Assembly: GCA_016463365.1 (NCBI GenBank)
Contig: JAEMRJ010000023.1
Coordinates: 1-22,396 of the forward strand
DNA length: 22,396 nt
Direction: 5' to 3'
DNA from: Thermoleophilaceae bacterium
GTDB taxonomy: Bacteria; Actinomycetota; Thermoleophilia; Solirubrobacterales; JACPNS01
Shown here: positions 1-8,785 of the stretch, piece after piece
Numbering within the stretch: the stretch's first letter is position 1
How the letters are laid out: every line of letters starts with the position of its first letter
Position numbers and translations under genes: made by a program
The notes under the pieces: model-generated
What the model was told of the DNA's origin: nothing
Databases searched by the model: none
The model's input: the letters and a program-made list of their open reading frames with translations, nothing else

Positions 1-139
1 GGGCACGGCCGGGGAGCTTGTAGTCGTCCTCCAGGGAGAGGTCGAAGGCTTCGAGTGTGGCGCCCATTCCGCCGTCAAAGATGACGACGCGTTCGTTGAC
101 AGTCTTGAGGTATTCGCGCATACCGGCAGCGTAAACCAT
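1..139 (-). CDS. metH: Methionine synthase-type homocysteine S-methyltransferase, N-terminal fragment
   Basis: Only the first 46 codons are in the window; the gene runs off the left edge. The reading begins M-V-Y-A-A-G-M-R-E-Y-L-K and then shows VVIFDGGMGATLEAFDL, the opening strand and Gly-rich turn (FDGGMG) of the homocysteine-binding barrel found in MetH and related methyltransferases, which pass a methyl group to homocysteine to make methionine. The next residues, SLEDDYKLPGRA, fit the usual continuation of this domain. I use the ATG at 139; the ATG at 121 is equally possible and neither has a Shine-Dalgarno sequence. The gene is divergent from the toxin-antitoxin pair, with only 21 bp between starts. 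Whether the cobalamin domains of full MetH follow cannot be seen. Confidence 0.72.
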   Translation of the reverse strand, partial: MVYAAGMREYLKTVNERVVIFDGGMGATLEAFDLSLEDDYKLPGRA

Positions 140-152
140 GCACTCTGTCAAT

Positions 153-162
153 ATGACGTCAT
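153..162. promoter_or_regulatory. Perfect 10-bp palindrome at the antitoxin start codon
   Basis: ATGACGTCAT is its own reverse complement and overlaps the first two bases of the antitoxin ATG at 161. It lies in the 21-bp gap between two divergent starts. Ribbon-helix-helix antitoxins usually bind short palindromes in their own promoter, so this is a candidate autoregulatory operator. An AT-rich CAATAT at 149-154, six bases before the ATG, could be a -10 element of a leaderless transcript. Both roles are inference. Confidence 0.35.
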
Positions 163-403
163 GTCTACAAAGGCGAAATTGACGGCGTACGTCGATCCTG
201 TGGTGCACCGCGCCCTGAAGGTCGCGGCGGCGCGCCAGAACGAAACCGAGTCGGCGATCGTCGAGCGGGCGCTGATGGTCGCCCTGGGGATCGAGTCTGC
301 CGAGCAGGCGCGGGCGCTGACCACGCTCACGGCCGATCAGGCGATGCAGGCGGCGCTCGATGAGGTGCGCGCGTACCGACGCACCAATCCGATCACGCGA
401 TGA
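161..403 (+). CDS. Ribbon-helix-helix antitoxin-like protein
   Basis: An 80-residue protein. Residues 5-40 read as a short beta strand (AKLTAYVDPVVHRALK) followed by two helices (VAAARQNETESAIVERALMVAL), the pattern of MetJ/Arc/CopG-type DNA-binding folds. The C-terminal half is acidic and alanine-rich and would wrap the partner toxin. Its stop overlaps the start of the PIN-domain gene by 4 nt (ATGA), so the two are translationally coupled, as in VapBC modules. By analogy it neutralises the toxin and represses its own promoter, possibly at the palindrome covering its start. No Shine-Dalgarno precedes the ATG. The family assignment rests on the fold pattern and the neighbour rather than on a signature motif. 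Confidence 0.75.
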   Translation: MSTKAKLTAYVDPVVHRALKVAAARQNETESAIVERALMVALGIESAEQARALTTLTADQAMQAALDEVRAYRRTNPITR

Positions 404-843
404 TCCGCGCGGTGCTCGACACCAACGTGCTGGTCGCCGGATTTCTGGGGCCCGACTACTCCCCTGCGCACGCGCTGCTCGAGGCCCACCGCGAGGGCGA
501 GTTCGAGCTCGTCTCAAGCCCCCGCCAGTTTGCAGAGCTCGACGGAGTGCTGCGCCGAAAGGCGTTCGACCGTCAGACTGGCAATGGTCGCGCGGCAGCC
601 TTTGTCGACCGCCTGGCTTCCGCGACGCTGTTTGTCGCCAACCCGTACGACCCCCCACGCGTGACCGCCAACCGCCATGACGACCTGCTCGCAGAGGTTG
701 CGCACATCGGCGGGGCGCGGTTTCTCGTGACCGCCGAGCCGGAGCTTCTGCGCTCCTTCGTGCGTGACCTGACGATCGTCACCGCGGTCGAGTTCCTCGC
801 GGGCCTCGACCGGGCGGAGCAGCTGCTTGCGGCTGCTGTTTAG
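400..843 (+). CDS. PIN-domain toxin, VapC-like putative RNase
   Basis: A 147-residue single-domain PIN protein. It opens MIRAVLDTNVLVAGF, with the first catalytic Asp at D7 and the family Asn at N9. The second acidic residue is E46 in QFAELDGVLRR, the third D94 or D95 in NRHDDLLAEV, and GGARFLVTAEPELL follows, where most relatives have T-G-D-x-D-L-L. The fourth metal-ligand position is therefore Glu (E113) instead of Asp, which may still bind Mg2+ or Mn2+. PIN toxins of this kind cut RNA (tRNA, rRNA or mRNA) when the antitoxin is lost. It overlaps the antitoxin gene by 4 nt. Target RNA cannot be inferred from sequence. Confidence 0.85.
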   Translation: MIRAVLDTNVLVAGFLGPDYSPAHALLEAHREGEFELVSSPRQFAELDGVLRRKAFDRQTGNGRAAAFVDRLASATLFVANPYDPPRVTANRHDDLLAEVAHIGGARFLVTAEPELLRSFVRDLTIVTAVEFLAGLDRAEQLLAAAV

Positions 844-852
844 GCTGACCGC

Positions 853-1569
853 ATGAGTGATCGCGCATCCTGGAAGTCCACCGACGACTACATCGTCGAG
901 CACCTGCTCGGCCGTGACAGCGATCTTGAAGGCGCGCTCGAGCGCAACGCCGAGGGCGGGCTGCCGGCGATCGATGTCTCGCGTACGCAGGTCGAACTGC
1001 TCGAGCTGCTCGTGCGCTTCGGCGGCGCGCAGCGAGTGCTCGAGGTCGGAACGCTCGGCGGCTACAGCACGATCGGGCTGGCTCGGGCGGTCGGCGAAGC
1101 TGGTTCCGTCACGACGCTCGAGCTGATCCCCCACCACGCCGAAGTGGCAGCCGCGAATCTTGTGGCCGCCGGACTCGATGATCGCGTTGAGGTGCAGGTC
1201 GGTCCGGCGCTGGAGCTGCTCGAAGCGATGGCTGGCGAGCCGCCTGCACCGTTTGATTTTGTCTTCATCGATGCGGACAAGGCCAACAGCCCGGAGTATT
1301 TCGGCCTGGCGCGACGGCTCTGCCGGCCGGGCGCGATGATCGTGGTCGACAATGTGATCCGCGACGGAACGCTTGCTGACGCATCGGCAGTGGACCCCGA
1401 CACCGTTGGGAATCGCCGCCTGCACGCAATGCTCAAGTCGGACAAGGCGGTTCAGGCCACGACGATCCAGACGGTCGGACACAAGGGCTGGGACGGCTTC
1501 ACGATCGCGATTGTCCAGTCGCTTTCGCAGAAAACTTCGGCCGGTGCATGTTCGATAATCAAGGCATGA
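853..1569 (+). CDS. SAM-dependent O-methyltransferase (caffeoyl-CoA/catechol OMT-like)
   Basis: A 238-residue class I methyltransferase. The SAM-binding motif I is VLEVGTLGGYSTIGLA (62-77). The acidic ribose-contact residue is E90 in TTLEL. The metal-binding set of this family is present: D140 and D142-K143 in FVFIDADKANSPEYF, and D166-N167 in IVVDNVIRDG. These are the bivalent-metal ligands of caffeoyl-CoA-OMT/catechol-OMT-like enzymes, which methylate vicinal hydroxyls. The natural substrate is unknown. The gene starts 9 nt after the PIN toxin stop and its own stop overlaps the next gene by 4 nt (ATGA), so it is probably co-transcribed with the lipoprotein that follows. The last 12 residues are non-conserved in appearance. 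Confidence 0.9.
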   Translation: MSDRASWKSTDDYIVEHLLGRDSDLEGALERNAEGGLPAIDVSRTQVELLELLVRFGGAQRVLEVGTLGGYSTIGLARAVGEAGSVTTLELIPHHAEVAAANLVAAGLDDRVEVQVGPALELLEAMAGEPPAPFDFVFIDADKANSPEYFGLARRLCRPGAMIVVDNVIRDGTLADASAVDPDTVGNRRLHAMLKSDKAVQATTIQTVGHKGWDGFTIAIVQSLSQKTSAGACSIIKA

Positions 1570-2333
1570 AGAAATTTACGCCGCACACCGCCCTGGCCGC
1601 ACTACTCGCAATCGGCTCGCTCGCCATTTCTGGCTGCGGGGCCTCGGTCGACCAGGAGCTGGTTGACTCGGCCGGTGCCCATGGCAACGCGCTCGAGGCC
1701 GTCTACGTGATCTACAACCAGGACGTCCTGAAGTCCGCCTCCAGCCGCGATCTGAAAGACGTGAACGCGGCGCTCAAGGCCGAGGATCCGAAGAAGGCCA
1801 CCGAAGGCGACCTGCGCCGCGCGCAGGAAGAGATCGACTCGCGCATCGACAAACTCGACGCCTACAAGAAGAAGCTCAGCGCCGCCAACAAGAAGCTGCG
1901 CAGCACGCCAGCCCCGGACTTCGCCGGCTCACTGGACCAGTCCGCCGACAGCGCGAAGTTCGCCGCCGACTACAAGAAGTCGACCCAGATCACGGAAAAC
2001 ATGGGCACCGCGGCGGTGGGCGCGCTGAGCTACGCCACTTCAGCGTTTGAGAAGTACCTCGACTTCCTGGAGGCCTGGGAGGGCTACCTCGACAGCGGCG
2101 AAACCGCAACCTTCGTCTCGACTGCCAATGCCAGCGACAAGGCATACTCGCGCCTGCAGAGGCAGATCAAGATCGTCGATGCAAAGGGCAGCCTGACCAA
2201 GCGCCTGGACCCGTTGGTCGGGAGCATGGCGGACGTTGCTTCCGAGGACGCCCAGATCAACTCCTTGATCAGCGATCTACGGGAGCAGTTCCCGAAGAGC
2301 TTCCTACCGGTGCACATCGTCGAAAAAAACTGA
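1566..2333 (+). CDS. Predicted lipoprotein, alpha-helical, unknown function
   Basis: A 255-residue protein. It has a signal peptide with a basic N-terminus (MKK), a hydrophobic stretch (ALAALLAIGSLA) and a lipobox ending at C24 (I-S-G-C), so it should be anchored to the outer face of the membrane. The mature part is rich in Lys, Asp, Ala and Ser without cysteines and reads as long amphipathic helices (for example RRAQEEIDSRIDKLDAYKKK), suggesting a helical bundle or coiled coil. I recognise no family. An ATG 18 nt upstream at 1548 is in frame, but the start at 1566 gives a standard signal peptide and an ATGA overlap with the methyltransferase stop. Confidence 0.8.
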   Translation: MKKFTPHTALAALLAIGSLAISGCGASVDQELVDSAGAHGNALEAVYVIYNQDVLKSASSRDLKDVNAALKAEDPKKATEGDLRRAQEEIDSRIDKLDAYKKKLSAANKKLRSTPAPDFAGSLDQSADSAKFAADYKKSTQITENMGTAAVGALSYATSAFEKYLDFLEAWEGYLDSGETATFVSTANASDKAYSRLQRQIKIVDAKGSLTKRLDPLVGSMADVASEDAQINSLISDLREQFPKSFLPVHIVEKN

Positions 2334-2350
2334 CTGCCCTCAGCCCCGGC

Positions 2351-2437
2351 ACGGTTCCAAGCCAGAAACTGCATCAACATACGTCCTGCCGACGGTCGGC
2401 AAGACGTATGTTGATGCAAGAAATGGCTTGGAACCGT
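2351..2437. repeat. 87-bp near-perfect palindrome (giant hairpin)
   Basis: Two 43-nt arms (2351-2393 and 2395-2437) are reverse complements around a single central base (G2394). The only interruptions are a symmetric 5-nt internal loop (GAAAC at 2365-2369 against AGAAA at 2419-2423) and one C/A mismatch (C2385). The outer stem is ACGGTTCCAAGCCA, the inner stem TGCATCAACATACGTC and onward. The arms are poorer in GC than the flanking genes. It fills most of the gap between the lipoprotein and phosphatase genes and has no T-run on either side, so it is not a classical terminator, though transcripts crossing it must fold into a very stable hairpin. No second copy is visible in the window. It may be a REP/MITE-like element. 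Confidence 0.85.
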
Positions 2438-2473
2438 TGATCGCTGGATTTTCAGGTGCTTGAATTCGCGCAG

Positions 2474-2965
2474 ATGGATGATCAACCGACGAAGCTGCTG
2501 TTTGTGTGCCTGGGAAACATCTGCCGCTCGCCCACCGGCGAGGGCGTGATGCGCCATCTTGTCGCGGAGGCCGGAGTCGCCGACCAGTTCGAGATCGAGA
2601 GCGCCGGTACCGGCTCCTGGCACATCGGCGACCCGCCCGACCACCGCAGCGTCGCCGCAGCGGGCGCGCGCGGGATCACGATCGACGGGCGCGCGCGGCA
2701 GGTCACCGGCGGTGACTTTGAGCACTACGACTACATCCTCGCGGCCGACACATACAACCTCCGTGACCTCCAGGCGATCGCGCCCACCGATGAGGATGAG
2801 GCGAAGGTCCGCCTGCTGCGCGAGTTTGACCCGATGTCCACACCGGATGATCTGGACGTGCCCGACCCCTACTACGGCGGACCGAGCGGTTTTGACGACG
2901 TGATCGATCTGGTCGAAGCCGCCTGTCGCGGGCTGCTCGACGAAGTTCTCAGCCAGAAGGCCTGA
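2474..2965 (+). CDS. Low-molecular-weight protein tyrosine phosphatase family
   Basis: A 163-residue protein. It carries the complete family signature near its N-terminus: the P-loop C12-L-G-N-I-C-R18-S-P (CX5R), where C12 is the nucleophile and R18 binds phosphate, and the general-acid loop D131-P-Y-Y-G-G at 131-136. The length matches the family. An in-frame GTG at 2456 would add six residues; I prefer the ATG at 2474 because the P-loop then sits at the usual distance from the N-terminus. Its stop lies 2 nt before the start of a fructosamine-kinase-family gene. That pairing is known in other bacteria, where this type of phosphatase removes the 5-phosphate from ribulosamine-modified proteins ahead of the kinase step, so deglycation is as likely as phosphotyrosine signalling. 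Confidence 0.92.
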   Translation: MDDQPTKLLFVCLGNICRSPTGEGVMRHLVAEAGVADQFEIESAGTGSWHIGDPPDHRSVAAAGARGITIDGRARQVTGGDFEHYDYILAADTYNLRDLQAIAPTDEDEAKVRLLREFDPMSTPDDLDVPDPYYGGPSGFDDVIDLVEAACRGLLDEVLSQKA

Positions 2966-2967
2966 GC

Positions 2968-3861
2968 GTGCAGGCGGGCGCGATTCGCGCGGCGCTCGAG
3001 TCAGAGCTCGGCCTCGACGTCACGGGAGTCAGCCTGACTGCCGGCGGCGACATCAACGACGCCTACCGCGCCGAGACCTCAATCGGACCGGTCTTCGTCA
3101 AATCGAGCCCCGCCGCGCAGCCGGGAATGTTCAGCGACGAAGCCGCGGGCCTTGCCTGGCTCGGCGAACCCGGCGGCGTCGCGGTGCCGGGCGTGATCGG
3201 CGTGTGCGACGGCGACAAGGCGCCGCGGCTGCTCGCACTTGAGTGGATCGACAGCGGGCGACTCGACGTCGCAGGCGAGGAAGCGCTCGGCCGCGGCCTC
3301 GCGAAGATCCATGCAGCCGGCGCGCCGGAGTTCGGAGCCACCCCCCTGCTCGGCGGCGGCTACGCAAACTCGCCGATGCGTTTCAACGAACTGAGCCTGC
3401 CCAACGAGGCGCACGACACCTGGGCCGAGTTCTATGCCGAGAACCGCCTCCTACCGCTGGCCCGCGCCTGCGAGCAGCGCGGTCACTTCAACCTGGCCGA
3501 CCTGGACCTGATCGAGCGCGTCGCCGCGCGGCTGCCGAAGCTCGCCGGCCCGGAAGAACCGCCGGCCCGCACCCACGGCGACCTCTGGTCAGGCAACATC
3601 CTCCCGTCGGCGGACGGCACCCCGTATCTGATCGACCCCGTCGCCCACGGCGGCCACCGCGAGGTTGACCTGGCGCTGCTCACCGTATTCGGCGGCCCGA
3701 GCCGTCGTTGCTCTGACGCCTACGACGAAGTCTTCCCCCGCGCCGCAGGGCACGAAGAGCGCGAGCAGCTCTGGCAGCTGGCGATGATCCTGCTGCACGT
3801 CTACCTGTTCGGTGACTCGTATTCCGAGCAGGCACGCGCGATCGCCCGGCGCTACGCCTGA
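2968..3861 (+). CDS. Fructosamine/ketosamine 3-kinase family protein
   Basis: A 297-residue protein with the aminoglycoside-phosphotransferase-like fold of the fructosamine-kinase family. An N-terminal lobe carries GGDINDAYR (26-34) and the ATP-contacting K45 (FVKSS). The catalytic loop is T-H-G-D-L-W-S-G-N (202-210) and the metal-binding I-D-P is at 222-224, followed by GGHREVDLAL. The family phosphorylates the third carbon of sugar adducts on protein lysines, which makes the adduct unstable and frees the lysine; bacterial members often prefer ribulosamines or erythrulosamines. The start is GTG, with AAGG seven bases upstream, 2 nt after the phosphatase stop. The tight pairing supports a joint role in repair of glycated proteins. 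Confidence 0.88.
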   Translation: MQAGAIRAALESELGLDVTGVSLTAGGDINDAYRAETSIGPVFVKSSPAAQPGMFSDEAAGLAWLGEPGGVAVPGVIGVCDGDKAPRLLALEWIDSGRLDVAGEEALGRGLAKIHAAGAPEFGATPLLGGGYANSPMRFNELSLPNEAHDTWAEFYAENRLLPLARACEQRGHFNLADLDLIERVAARLPKLAGPEEPPARTHGDLWSGNILPSADGTPYLIDPVAHGGHREVDLALLTVFGGPSRRCSDAYDEVFPRAAGHEEREQLWQLAMILLHVYLFGDSYSEQARAIARRYA

Positions 3862-3870
3862 ATGCAGAAA

Positions 3871-3900
3871 GACCCCACCTCGAAATCTCGAGGCAGGGTC
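3871..3900. terminator. Convergent (probably bidirectional) hairpin terminator
   Basis: A 13-bp stem (3871-3883 with 3888-3900, two mismatched pairs) closes a 4-nt loop, AATC. It begins 9 nt after the kinase stop and lies 28 nt beyond the end of the convergent glutamine synthetase gene. On the minus strand the stem is followed by TTTCT, a weak U-tract; on the plus strand no U-tract follows. It most likely ends glutamine synthetase transcription and may serve both genes. Confidence 0.65.
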
Positions 3901-3928
3901 CCGCCGGCGAACTGCTTCAGTCGAATCC

Positions 3929-6064
<2,136 letters not shown>

Positions 6065-6092
6065 CTCTTTGACCGTCTCCTCTTTTAGGCGT

Positions 6093-6108
6093 TCCGGACT
6101 CGTCCGGA
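6093..6108. promoter_or_regulatory. Inverted repeat in glutamine synthetase leader
   Basis: TCCGGAC and GTCCGGA form a perfect 7-bp inverted repeat with a 2-nt spacer, 29 nt upstream of the chosen glnN start. The spacer is too small for a stable RNA hairpin at full pairing, so a protein-binding operator is more likely. A purine-rich AAAGAGGAGA stretch follows closer to the ATG and may include the ribosome binding site. It does not resemble the actinobacterial GlnR consensus that I know. If translation started at 6154 this would be coding sequence. Confidence 0.35.
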
Positions 6109-6200
6109 CAATCTCTCTTGGGTGAATAACTGCCTGACTCTGAGCAAATCGCATTTCTGCGGCCGGCGAGCCAGCAGGGAGCGGATCAGAGACTAAGCCA

Positions 6201-6220
6201 AACGGCTTCGGAATGCCGTT
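6201..6220. terminator. Possible hairpin between membrane-protein operon and glutamine synthetase
   Basis: AACGGC and GCCGTT pair across an 8-nt loop. The element lies 60 nt downstream of the small membrane protein stop and 136 nt upstream of the glnN start on the minus strand. Reading minus, the stem is followed by TGGCTTAG, a poor U-tract. It could be a weak terminator of the upstream operon or part of the glnN regulatory region. Confidence 0.3.
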
Positions 6221-6280
6221 GTCCAGTTGTACAAAACCCTTGAGCGGCGGTTGGCCGACAGTATCTGGGTGGCTGGAGGG

Positions 6281-6709
6281 CTAAACGGCGTCGGCGGAAT
6301 TGGCGAGCGCGACGAACAGCAACCACAGGAGCGGAGAGACCGGTAGATACAGGCACAATGCCCCAACGGTGAAGCTGCGACGCTTGCGCCGGACAATCTC
6401 GAGGTCTGCCGGATCGCTCTTCTGACCGATCCAGCGGCGCAGATTGAGCAGCCAGCGGCCGACGACCAACGAGACGACAACCGCCAGGACGCCGAAGCCG
6501 ACGACCACGGCACTCGGCCACGAAGCCGGTGTGTCGCTGCCGAAGACGTAGTCAAAGATGGCAAATGCCATCGCATTGATCAGCGCGCAGAACAGGATTG
6601 CGACGCCGGCAAGCACGATTCCGCCGCCGAAGAGTGGAATCAGATCGTCGAGCCGGGCCGTACTTGTGGCTGCATTCGGGTGAGAGGCGGTGCCACTTGC
6701 TGCATTCAC
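6281..6709 (-). CDS. Small membrane protein, three predicted TM helices
   Basis: A 142-residue protein of no family I recognise. After a polar N-terminus (about 20 residues, Ala/Ser/Thr-rich) there are hydrophobic spans at about 26-52, 66-88 and 112-136. They are separated by a short loop with acidic residues (DYVFGSDTPASW) and by a strongly basic loop (GRWLLNLRRWIGQKSDPADLEIVRRKRR) that should face the cytoplasm by the positive-inside rule. Its start overlaps the stop of the large upstream membrane protein by 4 nt (ATGA), so the two are coupled and probably work together. There are no catalytic motifs. Confidence 0.75.
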   Translation of the reverse strand: MNAASGTASHPNAATSTARLDDLIPLFGGGIVLAGVAILFCALINAMAFAIFDYVFGSDTPASWPSAVVVGFGVLAVVVSLVVGRWLLNLRRWIGQKSDPADLEIVRRKRRSFTVGALCLYLPVSPLLWLLFVALANSADAV

Positions 6710-8739
6710 ACTTTCAGTGTGCCAGAAACAGGCCTGCCGCGCAAGTACAGGAGCCCCGTGCCGATGTAAATCGTCCCGATGATCAGGATCGCCGGGCCGG
6801 AGTCATTGGCAAGCGCCCCGATGACAGTCCCCCCGAGCGCCCCCACGATCCCGGCGCGATAAGGCCGACGGGCGACCGGGTCGGCGCCGTCTTCGCTCAG
6901 TGGGGCAAAAAGTCGCTCGCGTTTGAGCCAACCCCAGATCAGCGCTCCGAGTGCAGCGAGCACGATCACCCAGATCCCGTCAGTCCTTGCGCCTTCAGCA
7001 CTCGCACTGAAGCGGCGGTCGGCGACCTTCCAGAGATCGCCCACGCCCTCGGCCTCGAAGACCGTTCGGGTCAGATGGGACTCGCCGCCGGTGACCGCGT
7101 CGAGCAGCGCGATCAGGCCCAGACCGACGAACGGCAGCGCGAAGAGCGCCGCCACGCGCAACGGCGTGAATCTGATCCGCGCCACGTAGAGCGCGGCAAT
7201 CCCGAAGGCAGCGCCGACGTAGATCACGCCACCGACGTCTGCGCCCAGGCGCCCAGCACCGAGGAAGAGCGCGAGCGTCAGGCCCGCTGCTGCAAACCAC
7301 CGGGCCGGATGCGGGGCCCCGCTGTCGCTGAGAACCGCACCGACGCCGATCACACCGCTGACTGCGAGCACAGCTTCGAGTTCATTGCCGACGCCGAAGA
7401 ATCGCGCGCCGTAGAGCGGGTTGGATCCGAGCAGGGACTCGCCGGTGAACATTCCGTCGAAGACAAGAAAGTCGATTCCGTGCGCGACCGTGACAAACAC
7501 GACTGGCACAAACGGCGCACGCGGCCAGCGCACCAGCCGATCGGTTCCAAGCGCAAGCAGCATCGATCCCGCAATCGCGATGTCTGCCTCTGCGGCTCGC
7601 GAAGGTCGCAGCATCGCGGTGGCCAGCAGCATCAACGGGAGCCACAGGAGGGCGAGCCCGACGATGCGCTGCGTGAGGCGGGACATCTCCGGGTAGCGAC
7701 CGGTCAGCCGGCCGATCAGAAGCAGCAGGATGATGATCGCCCCACCGATCAGGATCACGCTGCGCCCGAGCGGTGCACGACGGCCCGACACGAGCGCAAG
7801 GCGGTCGTTCATCGCGTTGAGCTGCGCGGCGGACATACGCGGCGCGCCATCGATCGGCTGTCCCTGCATGTCGCTCGGCAGCGCGACCTGCAGGCGCTTC
7901 ATGATCGTCGGCGCGATGTCGGTGGCGACAACCAGTCCGTCGCGGCGGGTGGTGGCAGAACGCACGCCGCCGTCGCCGGCAAGGCCGTGCACCGCCAGCG
8001 TGAGCAGACGCGTACGGGCCGGCTCCGGCGGCGCCTGCACGATCACGATCAGCCGGTCCGGCTGCTCGGATGCGAGCCGCTTGGCGATGCCTGCCCCCCG
8101 GCCCCCGGCAGGAAGCGTGCCGATGACAAACTCGTTCAGGTACTGCGCCTTGGAAAGTTCATCATCCTGAGCGCCCGGCGGCGGCATCATCAACGACCGG
8201 ACGTTGCCCGCTGTGTCTGTCGCTGCTGTTCCGGTGATCGTCGGAGCGCCTTCATAGGCGATCCAGGTGGCGCTTTTCTTGGCATCTTCGAGCGCCTGAC
8301 CGAAGAGCCCGGGGACGATGTTTCCCGGAACCGCATCCGCGCGCTCAACGAGCAGCGGCCATTGGACGTAGCTCCCGGGTGCCGAATTCACGCCACGAGC
8401 AGTCGAAACCAGTCCTGGCGGTGGCGGCGTGACCGGTTTGTAAAGACTGCTCGCAACTCGCGCGCCCTGCGAGATGTCGAGCATCATCTGAGTCGGGCTG
8501 TAGCGACCGAGTGTCGGGCTGAACAGTCCGACCGAGAATCCCGGCAGCTGCTCCAGGTCTGCGGCCAGTACGGGCTGCGGGGTGCGGACGGGGCCGGGGA
8601 TGAAAAGCAAGGTTGCCGCGCGCGACTGGTCGAGCTGGTCTGCACTGGCGTCCTTGGCCGGCGCGGCTGCGGAAATTCCCGGAAATGCTGCCACCGCGAT
8701 CAGCGCGACAAGCAGCGCTGGAGGCGCGGTGCGAAACAT
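6706..8739 (-). CDS. Membrane protein with secreted alkaline-phosphatase-like region and C-terminal multi-TM domain
   Basis: A 677-residue protein. A cleavable signal peptide occupies about 1-26 (PPALLVALIAVAAFPGISAAA). An extracytoplasmic region of about 300 residues ends with GLVVATDIAPTIMKRL (268-283), which resembles the closing segment of alkaline-phosphatase-superfamily domains. I do not see the usual metal-binding and nucleophile motifs, so this may be a degenerate, non-catalytic copy. From residue 326 on there are around nine hydrophobic spans. Conserved-looking polar motifs sit within or near membrane spans: NPLYGARFFGVGNELEA (440-456), GADVGG (499-504) and NDSGPA (645-650). I know of no assigned function; a cell-envelope role is inference. 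The start is the ATG at 8739, which gives the signal peptide; the open frame upstream to 9135 is antisense to hemQ. Confidence 0.8.
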   Translation of the reverse strand: MFRTAPPALLVALIAVAAFPGISAAAPAKDASADQLDQSRAATLLFIPGPVRTPQPVLAADLEQLPGFSVGLFSPTLGRYSPTQMMLDISQGARVASSLYKPVTPPPPGLVSTARGVNSAPGSYVQWPLLVERADAVPGNIVPGLFGQALEDAKKSATWIAYEGAPTITGTAATDTAGNVRSLMMPPPGAQDDELSKAQYLNEFVIGTLPAGGRGAGIAKRLASEQPDRLIVIVQAPPEPARTRLLTLAVHGLAGDGGVRSATTRRDGLVVATDIAPTIMKRLQVALPSDMQGQPIDGAPRMSAAQLNAMNDRLALVSGRRAPLGRSVILIGGAIIILLLLIGRLTGRYPEMSRLTQRIVGLALLWLPLMLLATAMLRPSRAAEADIAIAGSMLLALGTDRLVRWPRAPFVPVVFVTVAHGIDFLVFDGMFTGESLLGSNPLYGARFFGVGNELEAVLAVSGVIGVGAVLSDSGAPHPARWFAAAGLTLALFLGAGRLGADVGGVIYVGAAFGIAALYVARIRFTPLRVAALFALPFVGLGLIALLDAVTGGESHLTRTVFEAEGVGDLWKVADRRFSASAEGARTDGIWVIVLAALGALIWGWLKRERLFAPLSEDGADPVARRPYRAGIVGALGGTVIGALANDSGPAILIIGTIYIGTGLLYLRGRPVSGTLKV

Positions 8740-8747
8740 CGCTCGCG

Positions 8748-8776
8748 ACTCTACCCGCGACGGGGGCGCATAAGCT
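8748..8776. promoter_or_regulatory. Divergent -10-like boxes for leaderless transcripts (membrane protein / hemQ)
   Basis: The two genes start 46 bp apart in opposite directions. TAAGCT at 8771-8776 lies nine bases before the hemQ ATG, and TAGAGT (minus strand, 8753-8748) lies eight bases before the membrane protein ATG. Neither start has a Shine-Dalgarno sequence. This spacing suits transcripts that begin at or next to the start codon, which are common in actinobacteria. No convincing -35 boxes are seen. Confidence 0.4.
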
Positions 8777-8785
8777 TTGGTCACC

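Noticed and set aside
514..1482. 322-residue open frame on the minus strand
   Set aside because: It is a mirror frame of the PIN toxin and O-methyltransferase, both of which have clear catalytic motifs on the plus strand.
2351..2437. Ordinary rho-independent terminator for the lipoprotein gene
   Set aside because: The stem is far too long, has a one-base loop and no U-run on either strand, so it is listed as a palindromic element instead.
8777..8785. TTG at 8777 as the hemQ start
   Set aside because: It adds only three residues, has no ribosome binding site, and the ATG at 8786 fits both the family N-terminus and the -10 spacing.
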